Source: Planctomycetota bacterium (GTDB lineage Bacteria > Planctomycetota > JAJSAM01 > JAJVHW01). Taken from it: 64,000 bases of DNA. Of this stretch, positions 9,101-17,538 are shown one piece after another (within the stretch, counting starts at the first letter, position 1; the number at the start of each line of letters is the position of its first letter). The stretch spans positions 32,189-96,188 of the forward strand of contig JAJRPF010000021.1 in the NCBI GenBank assembly GCA_024280885.1. The letters are read 5' to 3'. Both the position numbers and the translations under genes were made by a program. Under the pieces are notes generated by a model. The model was not told where the DNA came from, did not search any database, and saw nothing but the letters and a program-made list of their open reading frames with translations.

Positions 9101-11198
9101 CGTGCGCTCCGGTGCCCGTCAAGAGCGCGCGCAATCGCGGCATCGGTTTGCCGTCCTCGCGCCAGACGCCATCCGCTGCGGTCACGCCGCGATGATCGCC
9201 GTCCAGCACGTGTACGCGTACACCGCCCACCGGCTTGCCGAGGCGCTCGTCGTAGACGAAGACAAGCCCGCCCGCAGGCGATGACTTCACGATCGCCGTC
9301 AGATCGCTGATGACGACCATGAAGCGCGCTGTCAGCTCGTCGTCCGCTGCCGTCACGATGTACGCGCCGGGTGCGGAGAAGGGCAGCGCGCACGCGCGCT
9401 CGAGCAGGCGATACTTCGCATACTCACCGGCCTCCCAATCCCACGCGTGGTCGGGCTTCACGACATCCACATCGACGGTCTCGACGCCCGCAAGACCACC
9501 GCGCCGCGCGACGTACGCCGCGGCGTCCAGGCGGTAGGCTTTCATCCGCAATCGCTCGACGTTGCGCAGCGTGAACTGCACTGCCGGGCTCTCATCCGTA
9601 CGGAAGGCGCGCTTCACGACGGCGCGCAACGTGCGCGCTTTCATCTCGCCCATGATGCGCCGCGCCTCGGCGGCCGACGGAGTGCCCGGCCACTTGGTCG
9701 CCGTTTCCTCGTACGCGGCAAGTGCCGCGTCGAGGTCGGCCAGCGGTCCTTCGTGCGCGCCCGCAACGGCCAGCATGGCGACGGGGGCATCCGACGACTG
9801 CGGGTACTTCGTCGCGCAGAGTCGCCATGCCTCGACGGCCTCCGCATGCCGCTCGGCACGCTTCGCCAGATCTCCGAGGAGTCTCTGCGCCGCGGGAGCA
9901 TGCGCGTCGACCGGGAACGCCGCGAGGAACGCCGCGAGTGCAGTGCCGGCCGCGTCGTCCTGCTCGCGCTCGAATGCGCGCGCGCCCTTCAGATACGACG
10001 CCTCGGCGACGCGCCTCTGGGCCTGCCCCCAGAGCGGATGATCCGGCCAGCGATCGAGCAACACGCGCCACTCGCGTACCGCACCGTCGAAGTCGTCCAG
10101 TGCGAGGCGTGACGCGGCGGCGCGATCCTGCGCGGAAGGCGCTTGGTCGTGATCGCCGAACTTCGCGACGAACTCCAGGAACGCGGCGGACGCCTCGTCC
10201 GGACGCCCGGCGGTGGTCCACGTGTTGCCGATACCCAACAACACCGAGGCTGCGTCGTCGTGCGCCGGGTAGAGCCGCAAGAATTCGCGCCACGCGGCGA
10301 TCGCGCGACGGGCGGGCTCGAGCCCGCTGCCCGTCCACCAACTCTCGCCGGTGCGGATCAACGCGAGCGGCGCGAACTCGGAGTCACCGAAGCGCTCTCG
10401 GAGGCCTGCGAACGCGCGACGGGCTCCGGGACGATCACCCGCGATGACGCGCGCACGGCCCAGAGTATAGAGCGCATCATCGGCCACATCGCCCACACCG
10501 ACGGCGTCCGCCGCAGCGAGCGGCTCCAGTTCGCGGATCGCCGCCCCCGCGTCCCCCGACTCAAGAGAAGAGAGACCGATCCGGAACGCCACCAGTGCCC
10601 GCTCGGCCTCCGGGACATGCACCGACCGGGCCATCTCATAGAAACGACGCGCGCTCGCCCAGTCGCGCACTCGCTTCATCCGGCCATAGGTATCCGGGCG
10701 CTCCTCACCCTCGAAAGCGCCGCCGGCGATCTCGCGGTAGAGCGCAGCCGTCACGGCCGCATGGTCATCCGAAGCCGCCTCGTCCACGCGCGCCGCGTAG
10801 ACGTCGGCCGCACGCTGCCAGTCCCGCTTCCGCGACGACGCCTCGGCCACAAGGTAGAGCGCCTTCACATGCCAAGCGGAAGCCGCGCGCTCGACGATGG
10901 GATCGACCGCCGCGAGCGCCGCGTCGTTCTGACCGAGCGCGAGGCGCGTCCGCGCCACCAACAGTCGCGCTTCGTCCGCGGCATCGAGTCCCGGCTTGGC
11001 CGCCTGGAAGGCGCGCGCAGCGGTCTCGACGGCCGCCAGATCACGATCGGCGGCAGCGCTGCGGACGGCCTCGAGGCGCCGCCCGAGTTCGGCAGCTTCC
11101 TGGGCGTGGACGACGAGAGTCAGGGCCACCCCCACCGTGACGACGGCGGCGAGCAGGATTCGGGCGAGAACGGTTCGGGCAAGAAGGGTGCGACGCAT
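3162..11198 (-). CDS. giant alpha-2-macroglobulin family protein with TPR segments
   Basis: A 2678-residue exported protein with a signal peptide at residues 1-32. TPR-like helices span about 35-520, macroglobulin (MG) beta domains about 530-1250, a short TPR about 1255-1310, a Gly/Arg-rich linker about 1335-1385, and the A2M domain from about 1400. The thioester-domain motif PYGCVEQ has Cys1657 and Gln1660, so an intact internal thioester is predicted. More MG/bait-like sequence and a second TPR block (about 2200-2560) follow, then another beta domain at the C-terminus. Bacterial A2Ms are usually 1500-1900 residues and trap proteases in the periplasm or at the surface. No pbpC gene, the usual partner of YfhM-type A2M, is adjacent. 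The TPR additions suggest protein contacts; that part is inference. Confidence 0.92.
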   Translation of the reverse strand: MRRTLLARTVLARILLAAVVTVGVALTLVVHAQEAAELGRRLEAVRSAAADRDLAAVETAARAFQAAKPGLDAADEARLLVARTRLALGQNDAALAAVDPIVERAASAWHVKALYLVAEASSRKRDWQRAADVYAARVDEAASDDHAAVTAALYREIAGGAFEGEERPDTYGRMKRVRDWASARRFYEMARSVHVPEAERALVAFRIGLSSLESGDAGAAIRELEPLAAADAVGVGDVADDALYTLGRARVIAGDRPGARRAFAGLRERFGDSEFAPLALIRTGESWWTGSGLEPARRAIAAWREFLRLYPAHDDAASVLLGIGNTWTTAGRPDEASAAFLEFVAKFGDHDQAPSAQDRAAASRLALDDFDGAVREWRVLLDRWPDHPLWGQAQRRVAEASYLKGARAFEREQDDAAGTALAAFLAAFPVDAHAPAAQRLLGDLAKRAERHAEAVEAWRLCATKYPQSSDAPVAMLAVAGAHEGPLADLDAALAAYEETATKWPGTPSAAEARRIMGEMKARTLRAVVKRAFRTDESPAVQFTLRNVERLRMKAYRLDAAAYVARRGGLAGVETVDVDVVKPDHAWDWEAGEYAKYRLLERACALPFSAPGAYIVTAADDELTARFMVVISDLTAIVKSSPAGGLVFVYDERLGKPVGGVRVHVLDGDHRGVTAADGVWREDGKPMPRLRALLTGTGAHDGHFAFADATAGAATAFGYTTKVFLTTDRPLYRGQQTVNLRATVRRVSEGRYVAEDSLRVPVRVVDPRGAMLLDEKFACDAYGVASGILELASEPALGTYTMTAELDGRTFTQSFEVKAFKKPDVLMKVVPGSAAYLAGDPVEASVSLRYAVGGVASAAPVRWSVYRGTYVFDKTVHQDFAWFFRDPVREEEARRRAALGAVLHAQGETVTDREGRATITFATDAVEQDRTYTLVVEAQDPNRRWVRTSAAVPVTTRGFHVLCKTEKKVVRPGEAFTLKTTVVNALHVPVVVEGRAILVRRVRVDQHWAEEDVQTVAAKTDALGRATVDLTAPRPGTYLARFVAKDARGNTVTGAAEITVSGDSEDLTKHAKLVADREFYREGDVAKVLVNVPSAPVPVLLTYEGDRILEHRVFMATERSSIVELPLSAAHSPNVFLRMAVAKDGELHEAGDEVAVFQYLDVSVTPDRDEYGPGDAVTLSVTTTDQSGNPVRALVGVDVVDAAIYALAPDATPQVKPFFYDQRRSHAVRTASSAGLTLPSVTRPTNRDLLFERMRRLGKDQFEKMQEHVRLGRALLKLGKQQGAIEELEKALEIGPGNYEARGLLDQLRRQDRLAVKSKSRETRPVEARSPSRKPAMDSAFEGPSTNGTIGIGGGAGGAFGGRKGGRRSLRARGGGGKKSENQDTDDAPADKALFKDAKSGDFRARAENQFARLKSWASTADMQGAVMLAQDAVPFVVPELRRRFEDTAVTDPRVETGADGKAHLTFTLPDNLTEWRITARGASAGPLVGETRSSFRVTKPLLIRVDAPRFLVTGDATTATGIVHSSLAEAVQARVSVAAEGDRVTGETKTDVEIAPGSVTSFEAALLAAGHGAARVRASVATTKSGDAAVTGLPVLPHGLRRLDGASGTLIDEAFAELELPAEIIDGTASLVVTMSPSIDLALLESLAYTASYPYGCVEQTVNRFLPALAARMALESLNSPVFRKRDALDDSVRRGLAALYALQNDDGSFGWFGVRSHGSAQRASGGDPEMTAYAVLGLVRAERARFRVSTRNRDAAIAAAKRLVRGASSEQRAFLLYALSFAKQADLADLNALYRERSKLSPRALALLALSMQHTGRPTNALELVRQLATLVQQSDGQAHWGSPQDDARKRFIGRPVRFRNAEPTAYALLALLASDPSSPLVDPAAAWLRASRRGPAWRSTRDTAVAIEALAAHAGRAAVFVANGVVRVEVNGEAVGDVTFGADRAVDAPISFTVPADKLNAGKNRVVLRRTGSGAVHWSVLLSAVEAAPAEGRIERGGTLIAIERNYTEWVRPALPGEDVLRRVAPGYSIVARAKRPAGWIGRPLSRAGTGDKVRVTLRVSSRVAVERVIVEDALPAGFEVVSDSTVGTFDREERRDDRQVFFLSRLSGTVTLSYVLQAVHPGSYTALPAQARAMYEPELHGWSREHALEVTSEPGAAGRAPSSEEITPDEIWGLAHRDTDRGDWSAARDAVRGLLRDFELRPKIAEEAWVLLFRAGIELDDSELIVKAFEEIVDRNPRRAPKARADRRRLAVAYRGLGEHERALTVLRDLVREYFATDRAAIDAFAQIGNPWRTRTLLMDALRSLPDASWVQAEEWALARRTADMHIVGSGNGASAGSGPLMLTEAVTQLRAFEAHYATSAWAHEAGHLTVQLLLRMGLAEEAIDEGARFLRRHEKSRFLDDVTYLVAEGEFQAGAFDRSLAAARPLLEREYPSDQNPKQLVVSPLRAKAIHLTARIAHARGELARAADLYGQVAHLFPDARDAHAFLTRKGLELREVESVGVGEAPELHLRRRNVPEVRVQVFAVDFMILYALRPDLSQVNRIDLSGIRPVKEWGVARRGAEDHRWSDETVPLPVREKGVYLVTARSGGLEASSVVLVSDLKIEVQEVNGSVRVYATDRATGAPRPEVYVKIGDGASIKAQGFTDARGVFEAGGVGGKFSVVAEKGGHVALWRR

Positions 11199-11359
11199 GC
11201 GATCTCCAGGGAGTCAGGCCCCGTTTCGACGCGATCGCGCGCTCGGGGTTCCCGCCCCACGGGAAGATGTTAGCGCGGGGTGGGTTCGGAGGTTGCAGGA
11301 TCGGGATCGGGAGAGGGAGGGAGACGTTGGTGCTTTGACGTCGTCGGTCGGCCGAAACA

Positions 11360-11444
11360 CCGTGCCAGGCTCAATTCCTCGGTGCGGCAGCCCGATTCCA
11401 CGAGGGCGAGACTCGTCGGCGCCCCGAAGAATTGAGCCAGGCAC
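11360..11444. repeat. 85-bp inverted-repeat element B1
   Basis: Left arm 11360-11376 (CGTGCCAGGCTCAATTC) and right arm 11428-11444 pair over 17 bases with one central mismatch. Between them is a smaller hairpin, ACGAG...CTCGT. The element has the same length (85 bp) and interior sequence as B2 at 28246-28330. It lies between the archease-like gene and the alpha-2-macroglobulin start. Confidence 0.75.
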
Positions 11445-11464
11445 GCTCTCTCGGCCGTGCCACG

Positions 11465-11509
11465 CCCTCTGTTGATCGTGCTGGCGAGGGGCGCCGACGG
11501 AGTCGGCGC
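11465..11509. repeat. motif D followed by an isolated family-A terminal hairpin
   Basis: CCCTCTGTTGATCGTG (11465-11480) resembles the motif CCCGCTTGGTTGATCG found at 28351 and 63201. It is followed at 11491-11509 by GCGCCGAC, loop GGA, GTCGGCGC, the same hairpin that closes family-A repeats. It ends ten bases before the stop of the archease-like gene and may serve as its terminator. The rest of the 320-base gap 11199-11518 shows nothing else. Confidence 0.5.
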
Positions 11510-11518
11510 GAACGCGAC

Positions 11519-12013
11519 TCAGTCTTCTAGTTGCAGGTGGAAGCGGACGCGGAGGATGCCGTTTTCTTCCCAGACACCCGTTGCGGCGTCGGACGGGGTG
11601 ATGCGGCGCAGCGTGGGGTCGTGCTCCGCGTCCACATGGCCACCATCGCAGATGAGGACCGCGGAGATGCCGGGGGGCAATTTGCCCCCCTCCTCGATCG
11701 CGATGACCGAGCGACACATCGCGACGGATGCGAAGCGGCCCTCGGAGCGGTACATCTCGCTCAGAACGCCGATGAACGCGTCGACCAAGGCAACCGTCGT
11801 GTCTCCGCGCGCCTCGACCCGAAACGGTGCCGCCGGAGCCAGCGAGGTCGGCTCGCCAGCGGCGTGGAACACAGCCTCCGCCAGCCGCGCCAGCACCTCG
11901 GTCAGGTCGCTGCCCCAGACGTCGATCGTGACGTCGTCGTCCCCCGCCAGGAATCGAAAGCCCCCCCGGAAGGGCGACTCGTCGGGGGGGCTCGCAGGCG
12001 CTTCGTCGGTCAT
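11519..12013 (-). CDS. archease-like protein
   Basis: A 164-residue cytoplasmic protein. The pattern fits archease: an early strand then DVTIDVWGSDLTEVLARLAEAVF, a middle helix ALVDAFIGVLSEMYRSEGRF, a late HDPTLRRITPSDAATGV segment, and a final beta strand ending in acidic residues (HLQLED) like the archease C-terminal LD motif. Archeases activate the RNA ligase RtcB. It is the last gene of the acyl-CoA operon, 10 bp after an acyl-CoA dehydrogenase, and no rtcB is in the window. The family call rests on fold-pattern matching by eye; a divergent relative with another role is possible. Confidence 0.6.
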   Translation of the reverse strand: MTDEAPASPPDESPFRGGFRFLAGDDDVTIDVWGSDLTEVLARLAEAVFHAAGEPTSLAPAAPFRVEARGDTTVALVDAFIGVLSEMYRSEGRFASVAMCRSVIAIEEGGKLPPGISAVLICDGGHVDAEHDPTLRRITPSDAATGVWEENGILRVRFHLQLED

Positions 12014-12023
12014 CTGCGCTCGA

Positions 12024-13187
12024 TTAGACGCCGACTCCCTCGGTTAGCAAGGAGCGGCTGATAATCAGGCGTTGGATCTCGCTCGTGCCCTCGCCGATCT
12101 CGTTCAGCTTGGCGTCGCGATAGATGCGCTCGACGTCGTACTCGCGCGTGTAGCCGTAGCCACCCAGGATCTGGATCGCCATATCCGCGCAACGCGATCC
12201 GGTCTCGCTGCCCATGAGCTTGCCCATCGAGGCCTCACGACCGTAGGGCAGGCCTGCGTCCTTCAGCATGGCGGCGTGGTAGATGAGATGCCGGGCCGCC
12301 TCGCATTGCATCGCCATGTCGGCCAACTTGAAGCCGATCTCCTGGTGTTGGATGATCGGTCGCCCCATCGACTCGCGCTGCTTCGCGTATTCGAGGGCGC
12401 GTTCGAGTGCGCCGAGACCGCAGCCGACGCCGAGCGCGCCAATGCCGATCCGACCGCCCTCGAGCGTCTTCATGAAGTTCCGGAAGCCGACACCGATTTG
12501 AGCCTCGCCGCCGAGTACGTTCTCGGCGGGGATGCGCATGTCCTCGAACACGATCATCCGCGTGTCAGAAGCGCGCATGCCCAACTTCTTCTCGAGCTTG
12601 CCGAGGACCAAGCCGGGCGTGCCCTTCTCGACGACGAACGCCGAGATCTCCTTGCGATCGCCGTCCTTCTGGCCAGTGATCGCCGTGAAGGTGATGACGT
12701 CCGCGAACGTGCCGTTCGTGCAGAACATCTTCGCGCCGTTGACGACAAACTCGTCGCCGTCGCGCACGGCTGTTGTGCGAATGCCCTGCGCGTCGGAACC
12801 CGCGTCCGGCTCGGTCAGCCCGAACGCGCCGATCCACTCGCCCGTGGCGAGTTTCGGGACGTACTTCTGACGCTGCGCGTCGGTCCCGAACGCAAAGATC
12901 GGAAACGTGCCGAGCGAGACATGCGCGGCGATCGTGAGCGCCGTGCTGCCGCAGTGGCGCGCGACCTCCTCGATCAGGATCGCGTTGCTGACGTTGTCCA
13001 TCCCCATACCACCGAGTTCCTCGGGGAACGGGATGCCGAGGAAGCCCATCTCGCCCATCGCCTTGATGGTCTCGAGCGGGAACTCGCAGGATTTGTCGAT
13101 CTCTTGCGCCCGCGGAGCGATGTTGTCGCGCACGAACTCGCGCGCGCTCTCGCGGATCATCTGGTGGTCTTCGGTCAGGTAGAGCAT
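12024..13187 (-). CDS. acyl-CoA dehydrogenase (first of two)
   Basis: 387 residues from the ATG at 13187; the open frame runs further upstream but the family begins at [13 protein letters not shown] flavoenzyme that makes the alpha-beta double bond in an acyl-CoA and passes electrons to ETF. The flavin region [15 protein letters not shown], the [12 protein letters not shown] helix and the C-terminal [19 protein letters not shown] are all present. The predicted catalytic base is E366 in IGEGTSEIQ, the medium/short-chain position (MCAD E376). The gap to the upstream dehydrogenase gene is 25 bp and to the downstream archease-like gene 10 bp. Chain-length preference cannot be told; no ETF genes are in the window. 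Confidence 0.95.
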   Translation of the reverse strand: MLYLTEDHQMIRESAREFVRDNIAPRAQEIDKSCEFPLETIKAMGEMGFLGIPFPEELGGMGMDNVSNAILIEEVARHCGSTALTIAAHVSLGTFPIFAFGTDAQRQKYVPKLATGEWIGAFGLTEPDAGSDAQGIRTTAVRDGDEFVVNGAKMFCTNGTFADVITFTAITGQKDGDRKEISAFVVEKGTPGLVLGKLEKKLGMRASDTRMIVFEDMRIPAENVLGGEAQIGVGFRNFMKTLEGGRIGIGALGVGCGLGALERALEYAKQRESMGRPIIQHQEIGFKLADMAMQCEAARHLIYHAAMLKDAGLPYGREASMGKLMGSETGSRCADMAIQILGGYGYTREYDVERIYRDAKLNEIGEGTSEIQRLIISRSLLTEGVGV

Positions 13188-13212
13188 TAGTGGTGGGTCC
13201 CTTGAACGCCGC

Positions 13213-14355
13213 TCAGGCAAGTACAGCGCGCGAGATGACGAGTCGCTGGATCTCGGTCGTGCCTTCGTAGATCTCGGTGATGCGTGCGTCGCGCATGTAG
13301 CGCTCCACCGGGAAGTCCTCGAGGTAGCCCGCGCCGCCGTGGATCTGCACCGCCTCGCGGGCAGAGAAGTTGGCGGTCTGCGACGCCAGCAACTTCGCGC
13401 AGGCGGCCTCGGTGCCATGGGGTTCGCCCTCATCTTTCAGCCACGCCGCGCGCAGCGTCATGAGTTCCGCCGCATCGGTGCGCGCGCGCATCTCGGCGAG
13501 CTTGGCGCGAATGGCCTGGAACGACGCGATCGGCTTGCCGAACGCGTGGCGCTCCTTGGCGTACTTGACGGAAGCAGCGATCGAAGCACGAGCGATGCCA
13601 ACGGCCTGCGAAGCGATTCCGATCCGACCGCCGTCGAGAATCTGCATCGCCAGCGGGAAGCCGCGGCCGATCTCACCGAGCACGTTCGCCTTCGGCACGT
13701 GGCAGTTGTCGAACACGATCTCGCACGTCGACGACGCGCGAATACCGAGCTTGTCTTCCTTCTTCGAGACGCGGAACCCCTCGGTCCCCTTCTCGACGAT
13801 GACGCAGGTGATGCCGTGGTGCAGCTTCGGTTCGCGCGACGTCCGCACGAACACGATGAACACGTCGGCGTGCGTAGCCGACGTCACCCACAGCTTGGTG
13901 CCATCGAGCACGAGATCGTCGCCGTCTTCCTTCGCCGAGCAGACGAGCGCCGCGGCGTCGGAGCCGCAACCGGCCTCCGAGAGGGAGTACGCGCCGAGTA
14001 ACTCACCGGCCGCCATGCGCGGCAGAAAGCGTTTCCGCTGCTCTTCATTGCCGCCCAAGAAGATCGCGTTGCACGCAAGTGAGTTATGCACGGAGAGCGT
14101 CACGCCGGTCGAGGCGCACGCGCGATTCACCTCGATCAAGATGAGAGAGAGTTCGACGTTCCCCAGCCCAGCACCGCCGTACTCCTCGGGCACCGCCACA
14201 CCGGTGAAGCCGTACTCGCCCGCGGCCCGGAACCCGTCGATCGGAAACTCCGACGTCAGGTCGCGCGCCGCGGCACCGGGCGCCACGACGTCATCGGCAA
14301 ATTGGCGCGCTGCGTCGCGCACCATCTGCTGGTCCTCGTTCAACCGAAAATCCAT
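13213..14355 (-). CDS. acyl-CoA dehydrogenase (second of two)
   Basis: 380 residues starting [20 protein letters not shown], with a GGAG ribosome site about 9 bases before the ATG. It has the same architecture as its neighbour: flavin motif [56 protein letters not shown], and catalytic base E364 in IYEGTTEIQ. The sequence looks like the butyryl-CoA/short-branched-chain group. It lies 12 bp after hbd, so thiolase, Hbd and this enzyme would act as consecutive steps of a butyryl-CoA to acetyl-CoA pathway. The two dehydrogenases are clearly different in sequence, so they probably serve different substrates rather than being a recent duplication. Confidence 0.95.
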   Translation of the reverse strand: MDFRLNEDQQMVRDAARQFADDVVAPGAAARDLTSEFPIDGFRAAGEYGFTGVAVPEEYGGAGLGNVELSLILIEVNRACASTGVTLSVHNSLACNAIFLGGNEEQRKRFLPRMAAGELLGAYSLSEAGCGSDAAALVCSAKEDGDDLVLDGTKLWVTSATHADVFIVFVRTSREPKLHHGITCVIVEKGTEGFRVSKKEDKLGIRASSTCEIVFDNCHVPKANVLGEIGRGFPLAMQILDGGRIGIASQAVGIARASIAASVKYAKERHAFGKPIASFQAIRAKLAEMRARTDAAELMTLRAAWLKDEGEPHGTEAACAKLLASQTANFSAREAVQIHGGAGYLEDFPVERYMRDARITEIYEGTTEIQRLVISRAVLA

Positions 14356-14367
14356 CGAAGTGCTCCG

Positions 14368-15222
14368 CTACTCGTAGGTGTAGAAACCGCGCCCACTCTT
14401 ACGCCCGAGAAGACCAGCCGCGACCATCCGCTTCAGCAGCGGGCACGGACGGTACTTTGGATCGCCGATTTCGGTATGCAGGACGTTCAGGATCGACAGG
14501 CAGATGTCGAGTCCGATGAAGTCTGCCAATTGCAGCGGCCCCATCGGGTGGTTGCAACCGAGCTTCATCACGCCGTCGATCGAGGGCGCATCGGCGACCC
14601 CTTCCATCAGCGCAAAGCACGCCTCGTTGATCATCGGCATCAGGATGCGGTTCGCAACGAAACCGGGGAAGTCATTGGCCTCAAGCGGCGTCTTCCCGAG
14701 CGCTGTGCACTCGGCCATGATCGTCGCCAGCGTCTCGTCGTTCGTGAGTTGACCGCGGATGACCTCGACCAACTTCATGATCGGCACCGGGTTCATGAAA
14801 TGCATGCCGATGACCTGTCCCGGACGCGTTGTCGCCGCGCCGATCACCGTGATCGAGATCGACGACGTATTCGAAGCGAGGATTGCGTCGGGCTTGCAGA
14901 TCGTATCGAGCCGTCCGAACAGCTCGGTCTTGACGGCGGCGTTCTCGACGATCGCCTCGACGACCAGGTCGCAGTCGCCCAATGCATCGACATCCGCGCC
15001 CGTCGAGATCCGGCCCATCACTTCGCCAGCGAGCGCATCCGCATCGAGTTCCTTCTTCGTCGCGAAGCGGCGCACGGACTTCTCGATCCGCGCCAGCGCC
15101 TTCTCGAGCGCGGCCGGCACCATGTCGATCAGCACGACTTCGCGCCCCTTCGAGGCGAAGACCTGCGCGATCCCGTTGCCCATCGTCCCGGCGCCGATCA
15201 CGCCGACCTTCTTGATCTCCAT
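14368..15222 (-). CDS. hbd: 3-hydroxybutyryl-CoA dehydrogenase
   Basis: 284 residues. NAD(P)-dependent oxidation of 3-hydroxyacyl-CoA to 3-oxoacyl-CoA. The Rossmann motif GVIGAGTMGNG starts at residue 7, with D33 after the second strand. The catalytic segment SNTSSISIT has S117, H141 is in GMHFMNPVPIMKLVE, and a conserved N is in NRILMPMINEA. The C-terminal 3HCDH domain GPLQLADFIGLDICL is complete. There is no crotonase domain, so it is the stand-alone Hbd type. A GGAG site precedes the ATG by about 8 bases. It sits between the thiolase and acyl-CoA dehydrogenase genes; the enoyl-CoA hydratase that would complete the cycle is absent from this window. Confidence 0.96.
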   Translation of the reverse strand: MEIKKVGVIGAGTMGNGIAQVFASKGREVVLIDMVPAALEKALARIEKSVRRFATKKELDADALAGEVMGRISTGADVDALGDCDLVVEAIVENAAVKTELFGRLDTICKPDAILASNTSSISITVIGAATTRPGQVIGMHFMNPVPIMKLVEVIRGQLTNDETLATIMAECTALGKTPLEANDFPGFVANRILMPMINEACFALMEGVADAPSIDGVMKLGCNHPMGPLQLADFIGLDICLSILNVLHTEIGDPKYRPCPLLKRMVAAGLLGRKSGRGFYTYE

Positions 15223-15324
15223 CGTCTCGTCTCCGTCTGTCAGTTTCTTGGATGTCAGTTGCGGAAGCAGCAGAGAAGTCGGGCCAGCGCGATCGCCAGA
15301 CCGACTCCCGTCACGCGGAACGGC

Positions 15325-16509
15325 TCAGCAGCGCTCGACCGCGATGGCTACGGCGTTGCCGCCGCCGAGGCAGAGACCCGCAATGCCCGTCTTGCCGCCC
15401 GTGTCCTCGAGCGCCGTCAGCAACGTGCTCAGGATACGCGCGCCGGACGCGCCGATCGGGTGACCGAGCGCCACGGCACCGCCGAAGATGTTGACCTTCG
15501 CCGGGTCGAGGCCGAGCTCGCGGCCGACGGCGATCGACGCCACGGCGAACGGCTCGTTCAACTCGTAGAGATCGTAGGACGCCGCGTCGGTGCCCGTCTT
15601 CTTCCACAGTTTCTTGACCGCGTCCACCGGCGCCATCATGACCCACTCGGGCGCCATGCCGCCGGTCGCGTAGCCAGTGATCTTCGCGATCGGATCGAGG
15701 CCGAGTTCGCGCGCCTTTTCGGCCGATGCGATCACCATCGCGCAGGCGCCATCGTTGATCGACGACGCGTTCGCCGCGGTGACCGATCCCGCCTCGCGAT
15801 CGAAGGCGGGACGCAACTTGGCGAGCGACTCGACCGTAACGCCTTCGCGCGGCCCCTCGTCGCGATCGACGATCGTCACCTTGCCCTTACGGCCCTTCAC
15901 CTCGACCGAGCAGACCTCGTTCGCGAACTTCCCGGCGTCCCACGCGGCGACGGCGCGGCGGTGGCTCTCGGCGGCGAACTCGTCCTGGGCGGTGCGGCCG
16001 ATCTCGTATTTCTTCGCGACGAGCTCGCCCGTGTTGCCCATGTGGAAGTCGTTGTAGACGTCCCAGAGACCATCCTGGATCATCGCATCGAGCAACTGGC
16101 CGTGGCCGAGTCGCATGCCGTCGCGCGCCTTCGGAACGAGGTACGGCGCGTTCGTCATCGACTCCATGCCGCCGGCGACGATCAGATCCGCGTCGCCACA
16201 TTTGATCGCCTGCGCCGCGAGCATCACGGCCTTCATGCCGGAACCGCAGACCTTGTTGATCGTGACCGAGCCGGCCTCGTCGGGAATGCCCGCTCCACGC
16301 GCAGCCTGGCGCGCCGGGTTCTGCCCCACGCCGGCCTGAAGCACGTTGCCCATGATGCACTCGTCCACGAGCGCCGGATCGATCTCGCGCTTGGCGAGCG
16401 CAGCCTGGATTGCAAGCGTCCCGAGTTGCGGCGCCCGGAACGACGACAGGCCGCCCTGGAAGCGGCCGATCGGCGTGCGGGCGTACGAGAGAATCACGAC
16501 TTCGCGCAT
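15325..16509 (-). CDS. acetyl-CoA acetyltransferase (thiolase)
   Basis: 394 residues from the ATG at 16509, preceded by AGGAG at good spacing; the frame is open further upstream but the family starts at [15 protein letters not shown]. Catalyses thiolytic cleavage or condensation of acetoacetyl-CoA. The nucleophile is C88 in [11 protein letters not shown]; the other catalytic residues are the His of [20 protein letters not shown] and the Cys of GLCLGGGNA. The length is exactly that of the biosynthetic/degradative thiolase II family. It is the first gene of the operon, 102 bp before hbd, and the divergent 206-bp region upstream probably holds the operon promoter. Confidence 0.96.
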   Translation of the reverse strand: MREVVILSYARTPIGRFQGGLSSFRAPQLGTLAIQAALAKREIDPALVDECIMGNVLQAGVGQNPARQAARGAGIPDEAGSVTINKVCGSGMKAVMLAAQAIKCGDADLIVAGGMESMTNAPYLVPKARDGMRLGHGQLLDAMIQDGLWDVYNDFHMGNTGELVAKKYEIGRTAQDEFAAESHRRAVAAWDAGKFANEVCSVEVKGRKGKVTIVDRDEGPREGVTVESLAKLRPAFDREAGSVTAANASSINDGACAMVIASAEKARELGLDPIAKITGYATGGMAPEWVMMAPVDAVKKLWKKTGTDAASYDLYELNEPFAVASIAVGRELGLDPAKVNIFGGAVALGHPIGASGARILSTLLTALEDTGGKTGIAGLCLGGGNAVAIAVERC

Positions 16510-16715
16510 GAGGGACTCCTGGAGGTGACGCTCGCCGAGGGGGAGACAACGAGCAGGGAGACGCGCATCGTCTCCGGGGATCGCCGATCGCGCTGTGACT
16601 GCGATCATGCCTGGCGAGCCGCAGATCTTATGTGTGCGAGCCTTCTTCGCCCACGAAAGCGGAGTCCGGAGGCCCCTCCCTGAGCCTGGGACGACGCATC
16701 GAGTAGGATCCTGGG

Positions 16716-17504
16716 ATGCATGCCCTCAGCCGCAGTCTCCTCGTCCTCGCCACTCTCATGCTCACCGCCGCACCGGTCGCGCTTCTGGCCGCCGACGACG
16801 CGCCCAAGCTCCCGAAGTGGAAGAAGGGCGTCCAGGAGGGCGTCGTCGAAATCGACGGCAAGAAAGAGGCATTCGTCGCGCTCGTGCCGAAGGGCTACTC
16901 GCCGAAGAAGGAGTGGCCCGTCGTCCTGCTCCTGCACGGCAATGGCGGCAAGGCCGCGAGCTTCCTCAACACGGTGAAGTCCGCCGCAGGAAAGAAGCCC
17001 CCGCTCCTCATCAGCCTCGAACGCTGCGACAACAACCAGGACGCTGTCGGCTACGCACCGAAGTACCTGGAAGCGCTGCGCGCGCAGTTCTCCATCGACG
17101 ACGCCAACGTCTATGCGCTCGGCTTCTCCGGCGGCGGCTTCCGGCTCTGGGACGACATCGTGTGCAAGGCCGACGTGCTGCCGAAGTTCCGCGGCGTCAT
17201 TCTCTTCGGTTCCGCCCGCCAGAGCTTCGACCCACCGGAGAAGCCCGAGAACGCCCCCACCGTGATCCTGGTCGGCGACCCGAAGGACAGCAACTTCACG
17301 AAGACAGCGCCCGCCGGCGAGAAGGCACTCGCCGATCGCGGCTACGAGGTGATCGTCCTCGAACACCGCGGCGGACACTCGGTCGCACGCAAGGAGTTGG
17401 AGGAGGTCTTCGAGTGGATCGCCGCCATCGTCAAGGGCAAGAAAACCGACCTGGCCACGCGCCGGGTGGACAATGGCGACAAGAAGAAGAAGAAGAAGCG
17501 GTAG
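16716..17504 (+). CDS. secreted alpha/beta hydrolase (esterase-like)
   Basis: 262 residues with a signal peptide (cut near residue 25, after LLA). It has the alpha/beta hydrolase layout: oxyanion motif LLLHGNGG at 71-78, nucleophile elbow GFSGGG with S138, and a late His in [17 protein letters not shown] segment (VGDPKDS) could provide the acid. It resembles the phospholipase/carboxylesterase and PHB-depolymerase-like group; the substrate is unknown. The C-terminus ends in a run of Lys residues (codons AAG) and Arg. The ATG at 16716 is preferred because the signal peptide starts there. Confidence 0.75.
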   Translation: MHALSRSLLVLATLMLTAAPVALLAADDAPKLPKWKKGVQEGVVEIDGKKEAFVALVPKGYSPKKEWPVVLLLHGNGGKAASFLNTVKSAAGKKPPLLISLERCDNNQDAVGYAPKYLEALRAQFSIDDANVYALGFSGGGFRLWDDIVCKADVLPKFRGVILFGSARQSFDPPEKPENAPTVILVGDPKDSNFTKTAPAGEKALADRGYEVIVLEHRGGHSVARKELEEVFEWIAAIVKGKKTDLATRRVDNGDKKKKKKR

Positions 17505-17538
17505 ACGGCCCCCGCCGCGCGGATCGTAGGCGACGCGA

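Noticed and set aside
14086..16683. An 865-codon plus-strand frame
   Set aside because: Antisense to hbd, thiolase and acyl-CoA dehydrogenase genes with clear catalytic motifs; its peptide is His/Arg/Asp-rich noise.
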